Below, in pieces: positions 34,586-43,673 of a stretch of 64,000 bases of DNA. Both the position numbers and the translations under genes were made by a program. Within the stretch, counting starts at the first letter, position 1. Each line of letters begins with the position of its first letter. This stretch comes from UBA5078 sp964538025 (GTDB lineage: Bacteria; Pseudomonadota; Gammaproteobacteria; Pseudomonadales; Pseudohongiellaceae), in the NCBI GenBank assembly GCA_964538025.1, contig CAZICZ010000010.1, forward strand, positions 49,653 through 113,652, given 5' to 3'. The notes under the pieces are model-generated. The model was given only the letters and a program-made list of their open reading frames with translations, ran no database searches and had not been told where the DNA came from.

Positions 34586-36424
34586 TCAGTCTTCGGCCGA
34601 CGGCGCCGGCGCGGGTGCCGCCTCCCGGTGCAGCGAGATCACCGGAATAAAGAGGCTGATCAGAAAGCCGAGGCACACAATCCACAGACTGGTGGCAAAC
34701 ATCGCGGTAATGGCATTGGAGAAAGCCAGGCGAATGCCGGACTCCACACTGGCGACCGTCTGATCGATGCGCGCCGTCATCAGGCTGCGAATGAGGGCAA
34801 TGCGCTGGGCAATCGTCGCGGCGGGCAGGGCCTCGGACGCATTGTGGGGCAACTGCTCCTTCATGTCGGCGGGCACCATCGGGTTGGCCTGCACGCGCGC
34901 AATCGCGGCCTCATCGCCCGCATAAGCGTCCTCCAGGGTGTGCAGCATGGTGTCAAAGTCCGCCTCGATGCGGGAGCGCAGCGCACCTGGGTTCATGGCG
35001 CTGGACTGGGCCTGACTCAGGTTGAACGCAGGGCCCTCACCAGACGCATTCGCCATCAGCGGCACCTGCTTGGGCAGCTCGTCCGTCAGGTTCAGTGTCA
35101 GCAAGGTGCCGAAGATGGCAACGCCGACCGTGTTGCCGATCTGACGGAAGAATTGGGTGGAACTGGTGGCCACGCCGATCTGCGAGGGCGGAAACGCGCT
35201 TTGCACCACCAGATTGATCAGGCTCTGGGAGGGTCCGAGGCCAAGGCCTACCACCACCATGCGCCAGGTCAGATCGAACATCGTCGTCTCGGGACCGACA
35301 CCCGTCAGCAGCAGCACGCCCACCACCAGGATGGCCGCCCCGCCCACGAGATAGGGTTTGTAGTGACCACTGCGTGAGACCATGCGGCCGCTCACGATGC
35401 TGCCCGTCATCAGGCCCACCATGAGTGGAAACATGGAGAAGCCACTGTTGGTGGCATTGACCCCGAGCACCACCTGCATGAACAGGGGCATGAACATCAT
35501 TACGCCGAGGAAGGCCATGCCGATCACAAAGGAGGTCAGGTTGGTCATCACGAACACGCGATTCTGGAACAGGCTGAGCGGCATGATGGCCTCTTTGGCG
35601 CGCGCCTCCACCAGCACAAAGGCGACAGCGGACACCAGGCTCAGGCCGAACATGGCAAGCAGGGTGGGCGAGGACCAGGCATAGCGGCTGCCCCCCCAGG
35701 TCAGGGCCAGCAGGAAGGGAACAAAGACGACGAGCAGCAGCACCGCCCCCAGATAATCGATGTTGCCGCGATTGCCATGATTCAGGGAGGGGGTCTTGAA
35801 GGCCACCATGGCCAGCGCGACGAAGCCCAGCGGCACGTTGGCATAGAACACCCATCGCCAGCCGGCGATCTCGTGCCCGAACAGGGTCACGGTCGCGAAG
35901 TCTGTCAGAAAGCCGCCGAGAGCAGGTCCCACGATGCTCGCTACCCCGAAGATGGCACCGAACAGGCCCATGAATTTGGCGCGCTGCATCGGCGGGTAGA
36001 TGTCGGCAATGATGCCAATGGCGCTGGTGAACAGCGCGGCGCCACCGACGCCTTTCACGGCGCGGAATATGATCAGCTGATGCATCCCGTCGCCCAGCAA
36101 GGGCAGCGTGCCGAACTCACCGCTGATGCCGCAGAGCATGGAGCCGAGCAGGAAGATGCTGGTGCCGATCAACAGGATGCGCTTGCGGCCGTACATGTCG
36201 CCAAGCTTGCCGTAAATGGGCACCAGCACGGTCGAGGCCAGCATGTAGGCGGTGGTGACCCACGCATACAGTTCGATGCCGTTGAGTTCAGACACAATGC
36301 GGGGCATCGCCGTGGAAAGAATGGTCATGTCGAGTGCGGCGAGCAGAAACACGATCAGCAAAGCGATCAACGTGGCCTTCTTGTCCTTTTCGGATATGCT
36401 CTGGCCATTGGTAAGTGTAGTCAC
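34586..36424 (-). CDS. MFS multidrug exporter, EmrB/QacA (DHA2) family
   Basis: A 612-residue membrane protein with 14 predicted segments. LDMTILSTAMPRIVSEL in TM1, GKLGDMYGRKRILLIG after TM2 and a large extra loop near the C-terminus (about 515-575) are family features. It would use the proton gradient to expel drugs. The GTG start at 36424 is preceded by AAGGGGAC; the upstream extension is not membrane-like. An operator-like palindrome lies 132 bp upstream. It heads a likely EmrB-RND-DUF4159 transcript. Confidence 0.88.
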   Translation of the reverse strand: MTTLTNGQSISEKDKKATLIALLIVFLLAALDMTILSTAMPRIVSELNGIELYAWVTTAYMLASTVLVPIYGKLGDMYGRKRILLIGTSIFLLGSMLCGISGEFGTLPLLGDGMHQLIIFRAVKGVGGAALFTSAIGIIADIYPPMQRAKFMGLFGAIFGVASIVGPALGGFLTDFATVTLFGHEIAGWRWVFYANVPLGFVALAMVAFKTPSLNHGNRGNIDYLGAVLLLVVFVPFLLALTWGGSRYAWSSPTLLAMFGLSLVSAVAFVLVEARAKEAIMPLSLFQNRVFVMTNLTSFVIGMAFLGVMMFMPLFMQVVLGVNATNSGFSMFPLMVGLMTGSIVSGRMVSRSGHYKPYLVGGAAILVVGVLLLTGVGPETTMFDLTWRMVVVGLGLGPSQSLINLVVQSAFPPSQIGVATSSTQFFRQIGNTVGVAIFGTLLTLNLTDELPKQVPLMANASGEGPAFNLSQAQSSAMNPGALRSRIEADFDTMLHTLEDAYAGDEAAIARVQANPMVPADMKEQLPHNASEALPAATIAQRIALIRSLMTARIDQTVASVESGIRLAFSNAITAMFATSLWIVCLGFLISLFIPVISLHREAAPAPAPSAED

Positions 36425-36555
36425 AGGTGTCCCCTTTGGACGGAAGGCAAATGCCGGCCCACACGAGAGGGCCACCCCGGTGTCTGCGATCCTCCGGGAG
36501 CACAGGCGCCGACATGCTACGCCTGCCCGGGCAGTCAGACAATCTCCTGTGCGAA

Positions 36556-36569
36556 CAAACGTTCGTTTG
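36556..36569. promoter_or_regulatory. TetR-type operator-like palindrome
   Basis: CAAACGTTCGTTTG is a 14-base inverted repeat (CAAACG and CGTTTG around TT). Sites of this shape are commonly bound by TetR-family repressors of efflux pumps. It lies between the EmrB-type gene and the DedA gene. No TetR gene is present in the window. Confidence 0.45.
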
Positions 36570-36602
36570 CCTTTTGAGGACATCACCATCGACAACGCGC
36601 TG

Positions 36603-37088
36603 ATGCAGTGGCTGCAGAGCCATCCGGAATACGCCCTGCTGATGATTCCCGTGATCGCCTTCGCCGAGGCCTGCGTGGGCATCGGGTTATTCGTCTCGGG
36701 CATCATTCTGTTCGCCGTATCCACCCTGTTGGTTGACCAGGGCATTCTCGGTCTGTGGCAGATCGCGCCCCTGGCCTTTCTGGGGGCTTTGGTGGGGGAC
36801 CATCTCAGCTTTTTTCTGGGGCGAAGAGCCGGGCCTCACTTCCACCAATGGCGCATCGCGCGGCGCTATCGGCTGAAACTCGCGCGCGGTGAGGCGCTGG
36901 TGGTGCGCTACGGGGGCAATGCCATTTTTCTCGGGCGGTTCATTCCCGCAATCCGCTCTCTGCTGCCCGCGATGCTCGGCCTGAGCCGTTACAATCCCCT
37001 GCGGTTTTCCCTGCTGGATCTTGCGGCCTGTTTCCTCTGGTCGCTAGCCCTGATCGGCCTTGTCGCGCTGAGTGCACGCTGGGTCTAG
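36603..37088 (+). CDS. DedA-family membrane protein
   Basis: The protein has about 161 residues with the DedA pattern: HPEYALLMIPVIAFAEAC near the start, GALVGDHLSFFLGRRAG in the middle and the FLGRFIPAIRSLLPAMLGLS signature. DedA proteins move lipids across the inner membrane and support membrane-potential maintenance. The start is uncertain: ATG 36603 has no good Shine-Dalgarno site, and a TTG at 36567 would add 12 residues. Confidence 0.8.
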   Translation: MQWLQSHPEYALLMIPVIAFAEACVGIGLFVSGIILFAVSTLLVDQGILGLWQIAPLAFLGALVGDHLSFFLGRRAGPHFHQWRIARRYRLKLARGEALVVRYGGNAIFLGRFIPAIRSLLPAMLGLSRYNPLRFSLLDLAACFLWSLALIGLVALSARWV

Positions 37089-37091
37089 TCA

Positions 37092-37111
37092 CAAAGGTGC
37101 CAGTCGGCACG
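37092..37111. repeat. REP-like element, copy 2
   Basis: ACAAAGGTGCCAGTCGGCAC contains a perfect GTGCC/GGCAC stem with a four-base loop, followed by GTTT. It matches copy 1 (22670-22691) in 18 of 20 positions. It lies just after the DedA stop codon, where it could end transcription. Confidence 0.45.
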
Positions 37112-37329
37112 TTTCACAAAACTCCTCCGTCTGCGCCGCGTGTGAACCGCGCGGGCGGGCGCCCAGGCCCGCTGTCTTGATTCACAGGAAGTGATGGGCT
37201 AATGTCCCGGTCAGTGTGGCAAGAAGAACTCGAAGCCAGTACGGACATGGGCCTCGCGCCGTCGTAGTACGCCATCACAACGGCTGATAACACACATCAT
37301 CCCCACTAATTATTTTAAGAATCGCTGCC

Positions 37330-38601
37330 ATGAGTAACGCCTGGAAATTCCTGCGCCTGTTGCGCACTCTCACGCCCCTGCTGGGGCTTTGGATGTTGGC
37401 CGTGAGCATGCCTGTGCGTGCGCAGGAGCCCATCCGCATTGCCTTCATTGATCCCCAGTCCGGCACCTTCGCGGCCACTGGCGAATCGGGTTATCTGCAA
37501 CTGCAGTTTGCGGCGGATTATTTTTACAACGACAAGGGCGGCATTCTCGGCGGGCGCCCATTAGAGGTCATCGCCCTGGACAACCGCGGCGGGGTGGCAG
37601 AGTCCCAGCAGCAGTTGCGACGCGCCATCAGCGAAGGCATCCACTTCGTTTTCTCTGGCAATGGCTCGGCCGTCGCCAGCGCCCTGAGCACGGCGATCGA
37701 ACGACACAACCGCCGCAATCCCGACCAGCGCGTGCTGTTTCTCAACTACGCCGCCGTGGACCCGGCGCTGACCGGGGCCGAATGCAGCTTCTGGCATTTC
37801 CGCTTCGATGCCGATTCCGACATGAAGATGGAGGTCATGACCAGCCACATTGCAGCCAACCCTGACATTCACCGCGTCTACATCATCGGGCAGGACTACT
37901 CCTTCGGCACCGCGGTGGGCGATGCCGCGATCCGCATGCTCAAGGCCAAGCGTCCCGATATCGAGATCGTGGGGAATGAACTGCACCCCATCGGGCAGGT
38001 GAAGGACTTTACGCCCTATGTGACCAAGATCGTGTCCTCGGGAGCCGATGCAGTCATCACCGGCAACTGGGGGGCGGACATGGTGGCGCTGGGCCGCAGC
38101 ATCATCGATGCCGGACTGGACGTGCCCATCTACACCTTCTATGCCGCCTATGACGGCATTACTGCCACGCTCGGCGAGGCGGGCAAAAACCGGATTCGCC
38201 TGGTACACAACGATTTCGCCAACCCCGTCACCGAGGACGAGCGCATCGCCTTCACCCGTGCTTTCAAGGCCAAGTTCCCGCACAAGGACGTCACCCAGCC
38301 GCGCATCGCCACAGCCCTGAAGATGCTGGTGACCGCCATGGAACAGACCGGCAGCACCGACCCCTTCGCCATCGCCACGGCAATGGAAGACATGCGGATC
38401 GTGAACATGACCGGGGAGGAGGTCTGGATGCGCGCGTCCGATCATCAGGCGTTCCAGTCCCTGAACATCTCGGTCCACACCAACGAAAATGTCGTGTTTG
38501 ATGCCGACAATTCCGGCTTTGGTCTGGTGACCGAATTCACCGTCCCGGTCGAAGAGACCATCACCGAGAACGCGTGCACCATGACGCGTCCTGACCAGTG
38601 A
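37330..38601 (+). CDS. livK: Branched-chain amino acid ABC transporter, periplasmic binding protein
   Basis: The 423-residue protein has a signal peptide ending VRAQEP and the type I periplasmic-binding fold: IRIAFIDPQSGTFA at the start, then QLQFAADYFYNDKGGILG, and a central YIIGQDYSFGTAVGDA. The ligand could be amino acids, amides or urea, because this family is broad. The gene has no good Shine-Dalgarno site. It is the first of five genes with 21 bp or less between them. Confidence 0.85.
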   Translation: MSNAWKFLRLLRTLTPLLGLWMLAVSMPVRAQEPIRIAFIDPQSGTFAATGESGYLQLQFAADYFYNDKGGILGGRPLEVIALDNRGGVAESQQQLRRAISEGIHFVFSGNGSAVASALSTAIERHNRRNPDQRVLFLNYAAVDPALTGAECSFWHFRFDADSDMKMEVMTSHIAANPDIHRVYIIGQDYSFGTAVGDAAIRMLKAKRPDIEIVGNELHPIGQVKDFTPYVTKIVSSGADAVITGNWGADMVALGRSIIDAGLDVPIYTFYAAYDGITATLGEAGKNRIRLVHNDFANPVTEDERIAFTRAFKAKFPHKDVTQPRIATALKMLVTAMEQTGSTDPFAIATAMEDMRIVNMTGEEVWMRASDHQAFQSLNISVHTNENVVFDADNSGFGLVTEFTVPVEETITENACTMTRPDQ

Positions 38602-38622
38602 TCGGCACACAGGCGCTGCGCG

Positions 38623-39573
38623 ATGTTTGAGGTGCTGATCTTTGCCACGCTCAATGGGCTGGTGACCGGGCTGCTGTTGTTCATGCTCGCCAGCGGTCTC
38701 ACGCTGATCTTCAGCATGATGGGCGTGCTCAACTTTGCCCACGCCAGCTTTTACATGCTCGGCGCCTACTTCGCCTATTCCATCAGCCTGGTCACCGGCT
38801 TCTGGCCGGCCCTGGTGCTTGCCCCCGTGCTGGTGGGCGTGCTGGGGGCACTGGTCGAACGTTACGGGCTGCGCCGGGTGCATCAGTCAGGGCATGTGGC
38901 CGAGCTTGTGTTCACCTTCGGCCTGGCGTTTCTAATTGAGGAGGCCGTGCAGTTTTTCTGGGGCCGTGCCACGCGGGATTACCGCTCACCCGAGATTCTG
39001 GACTTTGCCCTGTTCACCCTGTTCGGCCAGAACTTTCCCGCCTACAAGGCCTTCATGATTTTCATTTCAGTCTCGATCTTTATCGGCCTGTACTGGGTGC
39101 TCACACGGACCCGCATCGGCATCATCATTCAAGCGGCGATCACGCATCCGCACACTGTCGCCAATCTGGGCCACAACGTGCCGCTGATTTTCATGCTCGT
39201 GTTCGGCGTCGGGTCTGGCCTCGCCGGGCTGGCGGGGGTGATCGCCGGGCCGGTGCTCACGACTTTCCCCGGCATGGCGGCGGTGCTGGGCAGCATCGTG
39301 TTTGTCATCGTGGTGATCGGCGGGCTTGGCTCGCTGTTCGGTGCGCTGGTGGCCTCGCTGCTGATCGGCATACTGCAGTCCTATGCCATCGCCGCGGACG
39401 TCGGGATGCCGGACCTGCTGGCCTGGCTGGGCGTCGAGTTTCCGCGCGATCACGTGCTGCGCGATCTCTGGCGCCTCAACCTGCCGCAGGTGGCACCGGT
39501 GCTGCCCTTCTTGCTGCTCGTGCTGGTGCTGATCTTCCGGCCCTCCGGCCTGTTTGGTAAGCGGGAGAGCTGA
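38623..39573 (+). CDS. livH: Branched-chain amino acid ABC transporter permease LivH
   Basis: This 316-residue inner-membrane permease shows ASGLTLIFSMMGVLNFAHASFYMLGAYF at the start and the EAA-like GLAGVIAGPV segment near residue 205, with about eight membrane segments. It forms the channel with LivM. It lies 21 bp after livK and 2 bp before livM. Confidence 0.88.
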   Translation: MFEVLIFATLNGLVTGLLLFMLASGLTLIFSMMGVLNFAHASFYMLGAYFAYSISLVTGFWPALVLAPVLVGVLGALVERYGLRRVHQSGHVAELVFTFGLAFLIEEAVQFFWGRATRDYRSPEILDFALFTLFGQNFPAYKAFMIFISVSIFIGLYWVLTRTRIGIIIQAAITHPHTVANLGHNVPLIFMLVFGVGSGLAGLAGVIAGPVLTTFPGMAAVLGSIVFVIVVIGGLGSLFGALVASLLIGILQSYAIAADVGMPDLLAWLGVEFPRDHVLRDLWRLNLPQVAPVLPFLLLVLVLIFRPSGLFGKRES

Positions 39574-39575
39574 GC

Positions 39576-40799
39576 ATGGGACGAGTGCTGATCTGGGGAG
39601 GCTTTGCCGGGGCGCTGCTGATTCTGCCGCAGCTGTTCTCCTCGGTGCTGGCCATTTCCATCCTGAACCAGATGGCCATCGCGATTGTGTTTGCCCTCAG
39701 TTACAACATGCTGCTGGGACAGGGGGGCATGCTGTCCTTCGGCCATGCCGTGTATTTTGGACTGGGCGGTTTTATGGCGGTGCATGCGATGCTGGGCATT
39801 GAGACCGGCGCGCTGAACCTGTCCATCACGCTGATCCCGCTGGTGGGCGGACTCTTTGGGCTGCTGGCCGCGGTGTTCATCGGCAGCTTTTCCACGCACA
39901 AGGCCGGCACCGTGTTTGCGATGATCTCGCTGGGGGTGGGGGAACTGGTTGCAGCGCTCTCCCTGATCCTGGTGTCTTTCTTTGGCGGCGAGGCCGGCGT
40001 GAGCGCGGATCGCACCTACGGACCGCCGTTCCTCGGCATCGACTTTGCGCAGGACCTGCACGTCTACTATCTGGCTGCCGCGTGGATGTTCGCCTCCACA
40101 CTGTGCATGTATCTGTTCACGCAGACGCCGGCGGGGCGCATGGCCAATGCCGTGCGGGACAACCCCGAGCGCGCTGCGTTTATCGGCTACAGCGCGCGGC
40201 GCGTGCGCCTGATCTCCTTCATCATTGCCGGCTTTTTTGCCGGCATTGCGGGTGGCCTGTTCGCAGTGAACTACGAAATCCTGACCGAACAGAACCTCAA
40301 CGCGGTGACTTCCGGCAATGTGCTGCTGATGGCCTATATCGGCGGGCTGGGCTTTTTCATCGGCCCCATCGTTGGCGCCGTCGCACTCACCCTGATGAAC
40401 TCCGTCATCAGCCATTACACCGACCTGTGGCTGCTCTATCTGGGCATCCTGTTTGTGCTGACGGTGATGTTTCTGCCGCGCGGGCTGACCGGTTTCCTGA
40501 TGATGCACCGCACCCCCTGGCATCTGGGACGACTGCATCTGCTGGGCAAACCCTATGCGATGACGGCCGTGCCCGCCGCTCTGCTGATTCTCGGGCTGCT
40601 GGCAACGGTGGAGATGGCCCATCGCGCCGAGCCGGGACTGGTGTTTCTGGGCATTCCGCTTTCCCGCGACAGCCTGGTGAGCTGGGCGGGGCTGCTGCTG
40701 ACCGTCACACTGGCCACCCTGTGGCTGCGCCGCACCCTGCCCGCACTGCGCGATGCCTGGGCCGCCGCGACCCGTCCCGAGAAGGGGCCGCGCGCATGA
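39576..40799 (+). CDS. livM: Branched-chain amino acid ABC transporter permease LivM
   Basis: The 407-residue permease has QMAIAIVFALSYNMLLGQGGMLSFGHA near the start and GIAGGLFAVNYEILTEQNL in the middle, typical of LivM. The C-terminal region beyond residue 310 is longer than usual and has two extra hydrophobic segments. livG overlaps its stop by 4 bp. Confidence 0.87.
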   Translation: MGRVLIWGGFAGALLILPQLFSSVLAISILNQMAIAIVFALSYNMLLGQGGMLSFGHAVYFGLGGFMAVHAMLGIETGALNLSITLIPLVGGLFGLLAAVFIGSFSTHKAGTVFAMISLGVGELVAALSLILVSFFGGEAGVSADRTYGPPFLGIDFAQDLHVYYLAAAWMFASTLCMYLFTQTPAGRMANAVRDNPERAAFIGYSARRVRLISFIIAGFFAGIAGGLFAVNYEILTEQNLNAVTSGNVLLMAYIGGLGFFIGPIVGAVALTLMNSVISHYTDLWLLYLGILFVLTVMFLPRGLTGFLMMHRTPWHLGRLHLLGKPYAMTAVPAALLILGLLATVEMAHRAEPGLVFLGIPLSRDSLVSWAGLLLTVTLATLWLRRTLPALRDAWAAATRPEKGPRA

Positions 40800-41548
40800 G
40801 CCTGTTGCAACTCAAGGGTCTCTCCAAGCAGTTCGGCAACACGCCGATCATTCGCGATGTCAGTCTCAGCATCACGCAGGGAGAGCGGCACGCCATCATC
40901 GGGCCCAATGGGGCCGGCAAGTCCACCCTGTTTCACCTGATCAGCGGCCGCTACCGCGTCAGCGCGGGCGAAATCCTGTTCAGGGGGCAGCCCATCCACA
41001 ACCGGGAACCCAACGAGATTACCCGTCTCGGGCTGGCCCGCAGTTTTCAGGTCACCAATATCTTCCCGTTGCTCAGCGTGTTCGAGAACCTGCGGTGTGC
41101 ACTGCTGTGGCCGATGGGATACCGCTATTCCTGCTGGCATCTGCTTGGCCGTGCAGCGCAGCTCAACGCACGCACCGAGGCACTGCTGGAGGAGATCGGC
41201 CTGTTCGACCGCCGCCACCTCCCCGCGGGCGAACTGGCCTACGCGGAGCAGCGCGCGCTGGAGCTGGGGCTGGCCATTGCCAGCGGCGCCGACATGATTC
41301 TGCTCGATGAGCCCGTGGCGGGCATGAGCCACAGCGAGGCGCGCAAGGCCGTCGAGCTGATTCGCCGCGTCACCGAGGGCAAGACGCTGGTGATGGTGGA
41401 GCATGACATGGGCATCGTGTTCGATCTCGCCGACCGCATCACCGTGCTGGTGTACGGCGAGGTGATCGCCTCCGACACGCCCGAGGCCATTCGCGCCAAT
41501 CCGCGCGTGCAGGAGGCCTATCTGGGCACGCTGGAGAGCGAGGAGTAA
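40796..41548 (+). CDS. livG: Branched-chain amino acid ABC transporter ATPase LivG
   Basis: The 250-residue ATPase has Walker A GPNGAGKST, the LivG-type loop GLARSFQVTNIFPLLSVFEN, a signature-like ELAYAEQRALE, Walker B MILLDEPVAGM and switch HD in VEHDMG. The start at ATG 40796 overlaps livM by 4 bp; a longer upstream frame is excluded. It pairs with LivF as the second motor. Confidence 0.9.
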   Translation: MSLLQLKGLSKQFGNTPIIRDVSLSITQGERHAIIGPNGAGKSTLFHLISGRYRVSAGEILFRGQPIHNREPNEITRLGLARSFQVTNIFPLLSVFENLRCALLWPMGYRYSCWHLLGRAAQLNARTEALLEEIGLFDRRHLPAGELAYAEQRALELGLAIASGADMILLDEPVAGMSHSEARKAVELIRRVTEGKTLVMVEHDMGIVFDLADRITVLVYGEVIASDTPEAIRANPRVQEAYLGTLESEE

Positions 41549-41552
41549 CAGG

Positions 41553-42248
41553 ATGCTTGAGGTACGCGATCTCAATGCCTGGTATGGCAAGAGTCACATT
41601 CTGCGCGGCGTGCACTTTCATGTCGCCCATGGGGAGATCGTCAGCCTGCTCGGCCGCAACGGCGTCGGTCGCTCGACTACGGTGAAGGCCATTATGGGCG
41701 AGGTGCCCCCTAGCGGCAGCATCCTGTTCAAAGGGGAGCAGATTGCCGGCAAAAAGAATTTCGAAATCGCCATGCGGGGGATCGGCTATGTGCCCGAGAA
41801 CCGCGACATTTTCCCCAGCCTGAGCGTGCGTCAGAACCTGTTGCTGGGGATCAAGCGCGGGCAGCGTCCGGGGCGCTGGACCCTGGAGGAAATGTTCCGT
41901 CTGTTTCCTCATCTCGCCGATCGCGCCGACGTCCCCGGGGGCGTGCTCAGCGGAGGAGAACAGCAGATGCTCTGCATGTGCCGCACGCTGATGGGAGACC
42001 CGGATCTGATCATGATTGACGAGCCGACCGAGGGCCTCGCCCCCAAGGTCGTGGAACAGGTCGGCAGCCTCTTGCAGGAGATCGCCAGTCGGGGCGTTTC
42101 GATTCTGCTGGTGGAACAAAAGCTGACCATCGCCCTGCGCATCTCGCAGCGCCTCTACGTCATGGGACACGGCCAGATCGTGTACGAAGGAACCCCTGCC
42201 AGCCTGCGGGCCGCAGACGATGTACGCCGCGAGTGGCTCGAAGTGTAA
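41553..42248 (+). CDS. livF: Branched-chain amino acid ABC transporter ATPase LivF
   Basis: This 231-residue ATPase is typical LivF with GYVPENRDIFPSLSVRQNL, LSGGEQQML, Walker B MIDEPTEG and VEQKL. In Walker A the usual GKST/GKTT reads GRNGVGRST, so the ATP-binding Lys is Arg at residue 40. I recall this substitution in other LivF-like proteins, so it may be tolerated, with LivG supplying a normal site. It starts 4 bp after livG. Confidence 0.88.
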   Translation: MLEVRDLNAWYGKSHILRGVHFHVAHGEIVSLLGRNGVGRSTTVKAIMGEVPPSGSILFKGEQIAGKKNFEIAMRGIGYVPENRDIFPSLSVRQNLLLGIKRGQRPGRWTLEEMFRLFPHLADRADVPGGVLSGGEQQMLCMCRTLMGDPDLIMIDEPTEGLAPKVVEQVGSLLQEIASRGVSILLVEQKLTIALRISQRLYVMGHGQIVYEGTPASLRAADDVRREWLEV

Positions 42249-42568
42249 GCAAGGGCTTACGCGTGTGAACGCGATCCCAAAACGCGGTTGAAGAGCGGCG
42301 CGACCGGGTGGTCGGCCCGCGCCAAACCGGGTAAAGTACGGCTCACTTTCGCCCCCCTGCTCCCTCGGGAGCACGGCATAACAACAAGAATCCAGCAACG
42401 CGAAGTGCGGTGATCTGTCCGCTTCCCCGGGGAATTTCGGCACGCCGGGACCGTTCATCTCTGGTTCATGGTGAGCGCAGCACACTGCACGAGCCGGCAG
42501 CACACGCGCGCGTTGCCCTACGCCGCTCCAGCGCACCAAGACAACACAACAGGAACCCTGACAAACGC
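42249..42568. other. Intergenic region after livF
   Basis: A 320 bp gap. A hairpin TGCTCCC/GGGAGCA (42358-42364 with 42367-42373) is present without a T-run, so it is a weak terminator candidate. I see no gene, and no strong promoter ahead of the nuclease gene. Confidence 0.35.
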
Positions 42569-43564
42569 ATGACCGTGATACGACTGACAAGCCTGTGCCT
42601 GTGCCTGCTCCTGCAGAGCGTGCTGACGCCCGTCGCACAGGCCTGGGATGCCACCTCTCATCGCCTGAGCGCCTATGTGGCCTGGGACGCCATGCTGCCC
42701 GCGGAGCGCGATCGCGTCATGCACACCCTCGAAAAACACCCGCGCTTTGAACAGGACTTTCTCGAACAGATGCCGGCCAATGTGATGGTGGGGGATGAGC
42801 AGACCCGCCAGCGCTGGCTGTTCGGGCAGGCTGCCGTGTGGCCCGACCTCGCACGCGCCTTCAATGGCGATGAGCTGACCCGCTACCACCGAGCCAACTG
42901 GCACTGGATTGACGGGGCCTGGATTCGCGGCAGTCTGCTGCAGGGCAATGTCTATGTTGGCGCCGACATCCTGCCGAGCATTCACGGCGAGGCGCAGGGG
43001 GAGATTACCCATGAGCGCGATGCCGGCAATATCGTGCAGGCGCTGGAATTCAATCTCTCGGTGCTTGAAAACCAGGCCAGCAATGAGACGGCACGGGCCG
43101 TGGCGCTGTGCTGGGTGCTGCATCTGATCGGGGATATCCACCAGCCGTTGCACTCCGGCGCCCTGATTTCCTCCGGCCTGTTCCCCCGCGGCGACCGCGG
43201 CGGCAACGGCATCCCCACCCGCTTGGGCTCCCTGCATTCCACCTGGGACGAGGCGCTGCGCAACCAGCCCTTCGATGACACGCTGCGGCGCATGGAATCC
43301 ACACTGCAGATCACCCCGCTGGCCGAGGTGTCTCTGCGCATCGATGACTGGCTGCAGGAGAGCCGCCAGATCATGCAGGAGTTCGTCTACCCGGACGAAG
43401 TGAAGGCCGCCGTTCTGCGCAGCGAACGACGACGGACAGCTCTGCCGAGCTTCGCACTGGATGAAGATTACGCCGGCAATATGCAAGCGATTTCCGAGGA
43501 CCGGGTGACCCTGTCGGGCATCCGGCTTTACCTCGTGCTGCGGGAGCTGCTGCGCCGCGAGTAA
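42569..43564 (+). CDS. Secreted S1/P1-type nuclease
   Basis: This family cleaves single-stranded nucleic acids with three zinc ions. The 331-residue protein has a signal peptide ending VAQA, so the mature N-terminus is Trp (WDATSH), whose backbone binds zinc. ANWHWIDG, HLIGDIHQPLH (about residue 190) and HSTWDEAL supply other ligands. It is therefore probably active in the periplasm or outside. ATG 42569 is chosen; an upstream extension lacks a signal peptide. Confidence 0.88.
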   Translation: MTVIRLTSLCLCLLLQSVLTPVAQAWDATSHRLSAYVAWDAMLPAERDRVMHTLEKHPRFEQDFLEQMPANVMVGDEQTRQRWLFGQAAVWPDLARAFNGDELTRYHRANWHWIDGAWIRGSLLQGNVYVGADILPSIHGEAQGEITHERDAGNIVQALEFNLSVLENQASNETARAVALCWVLHLIGDIHQPLHSGALISSGLFPRGDRGGNGIPTRLGSLHSTWDEALRNQPFDDTLRRMESTLQITPLAEVSLRIDDWLQESRQIMQEFVYPDEVKAAVLRSERRRTALPSFALDEDYAGNMQAISEDRVTLSGIRLYLVLRELLRRE

Positions 43565-43673
43565 GGGCGGTCAGCAACGTTGTGCCCCACCGGAAATTTT
43601 CGGACAATACGGGCCGATTCCCGACTGACGACAGCGGCCCCCGATCGCGCCGCCCCACACACAGTGAGACACC

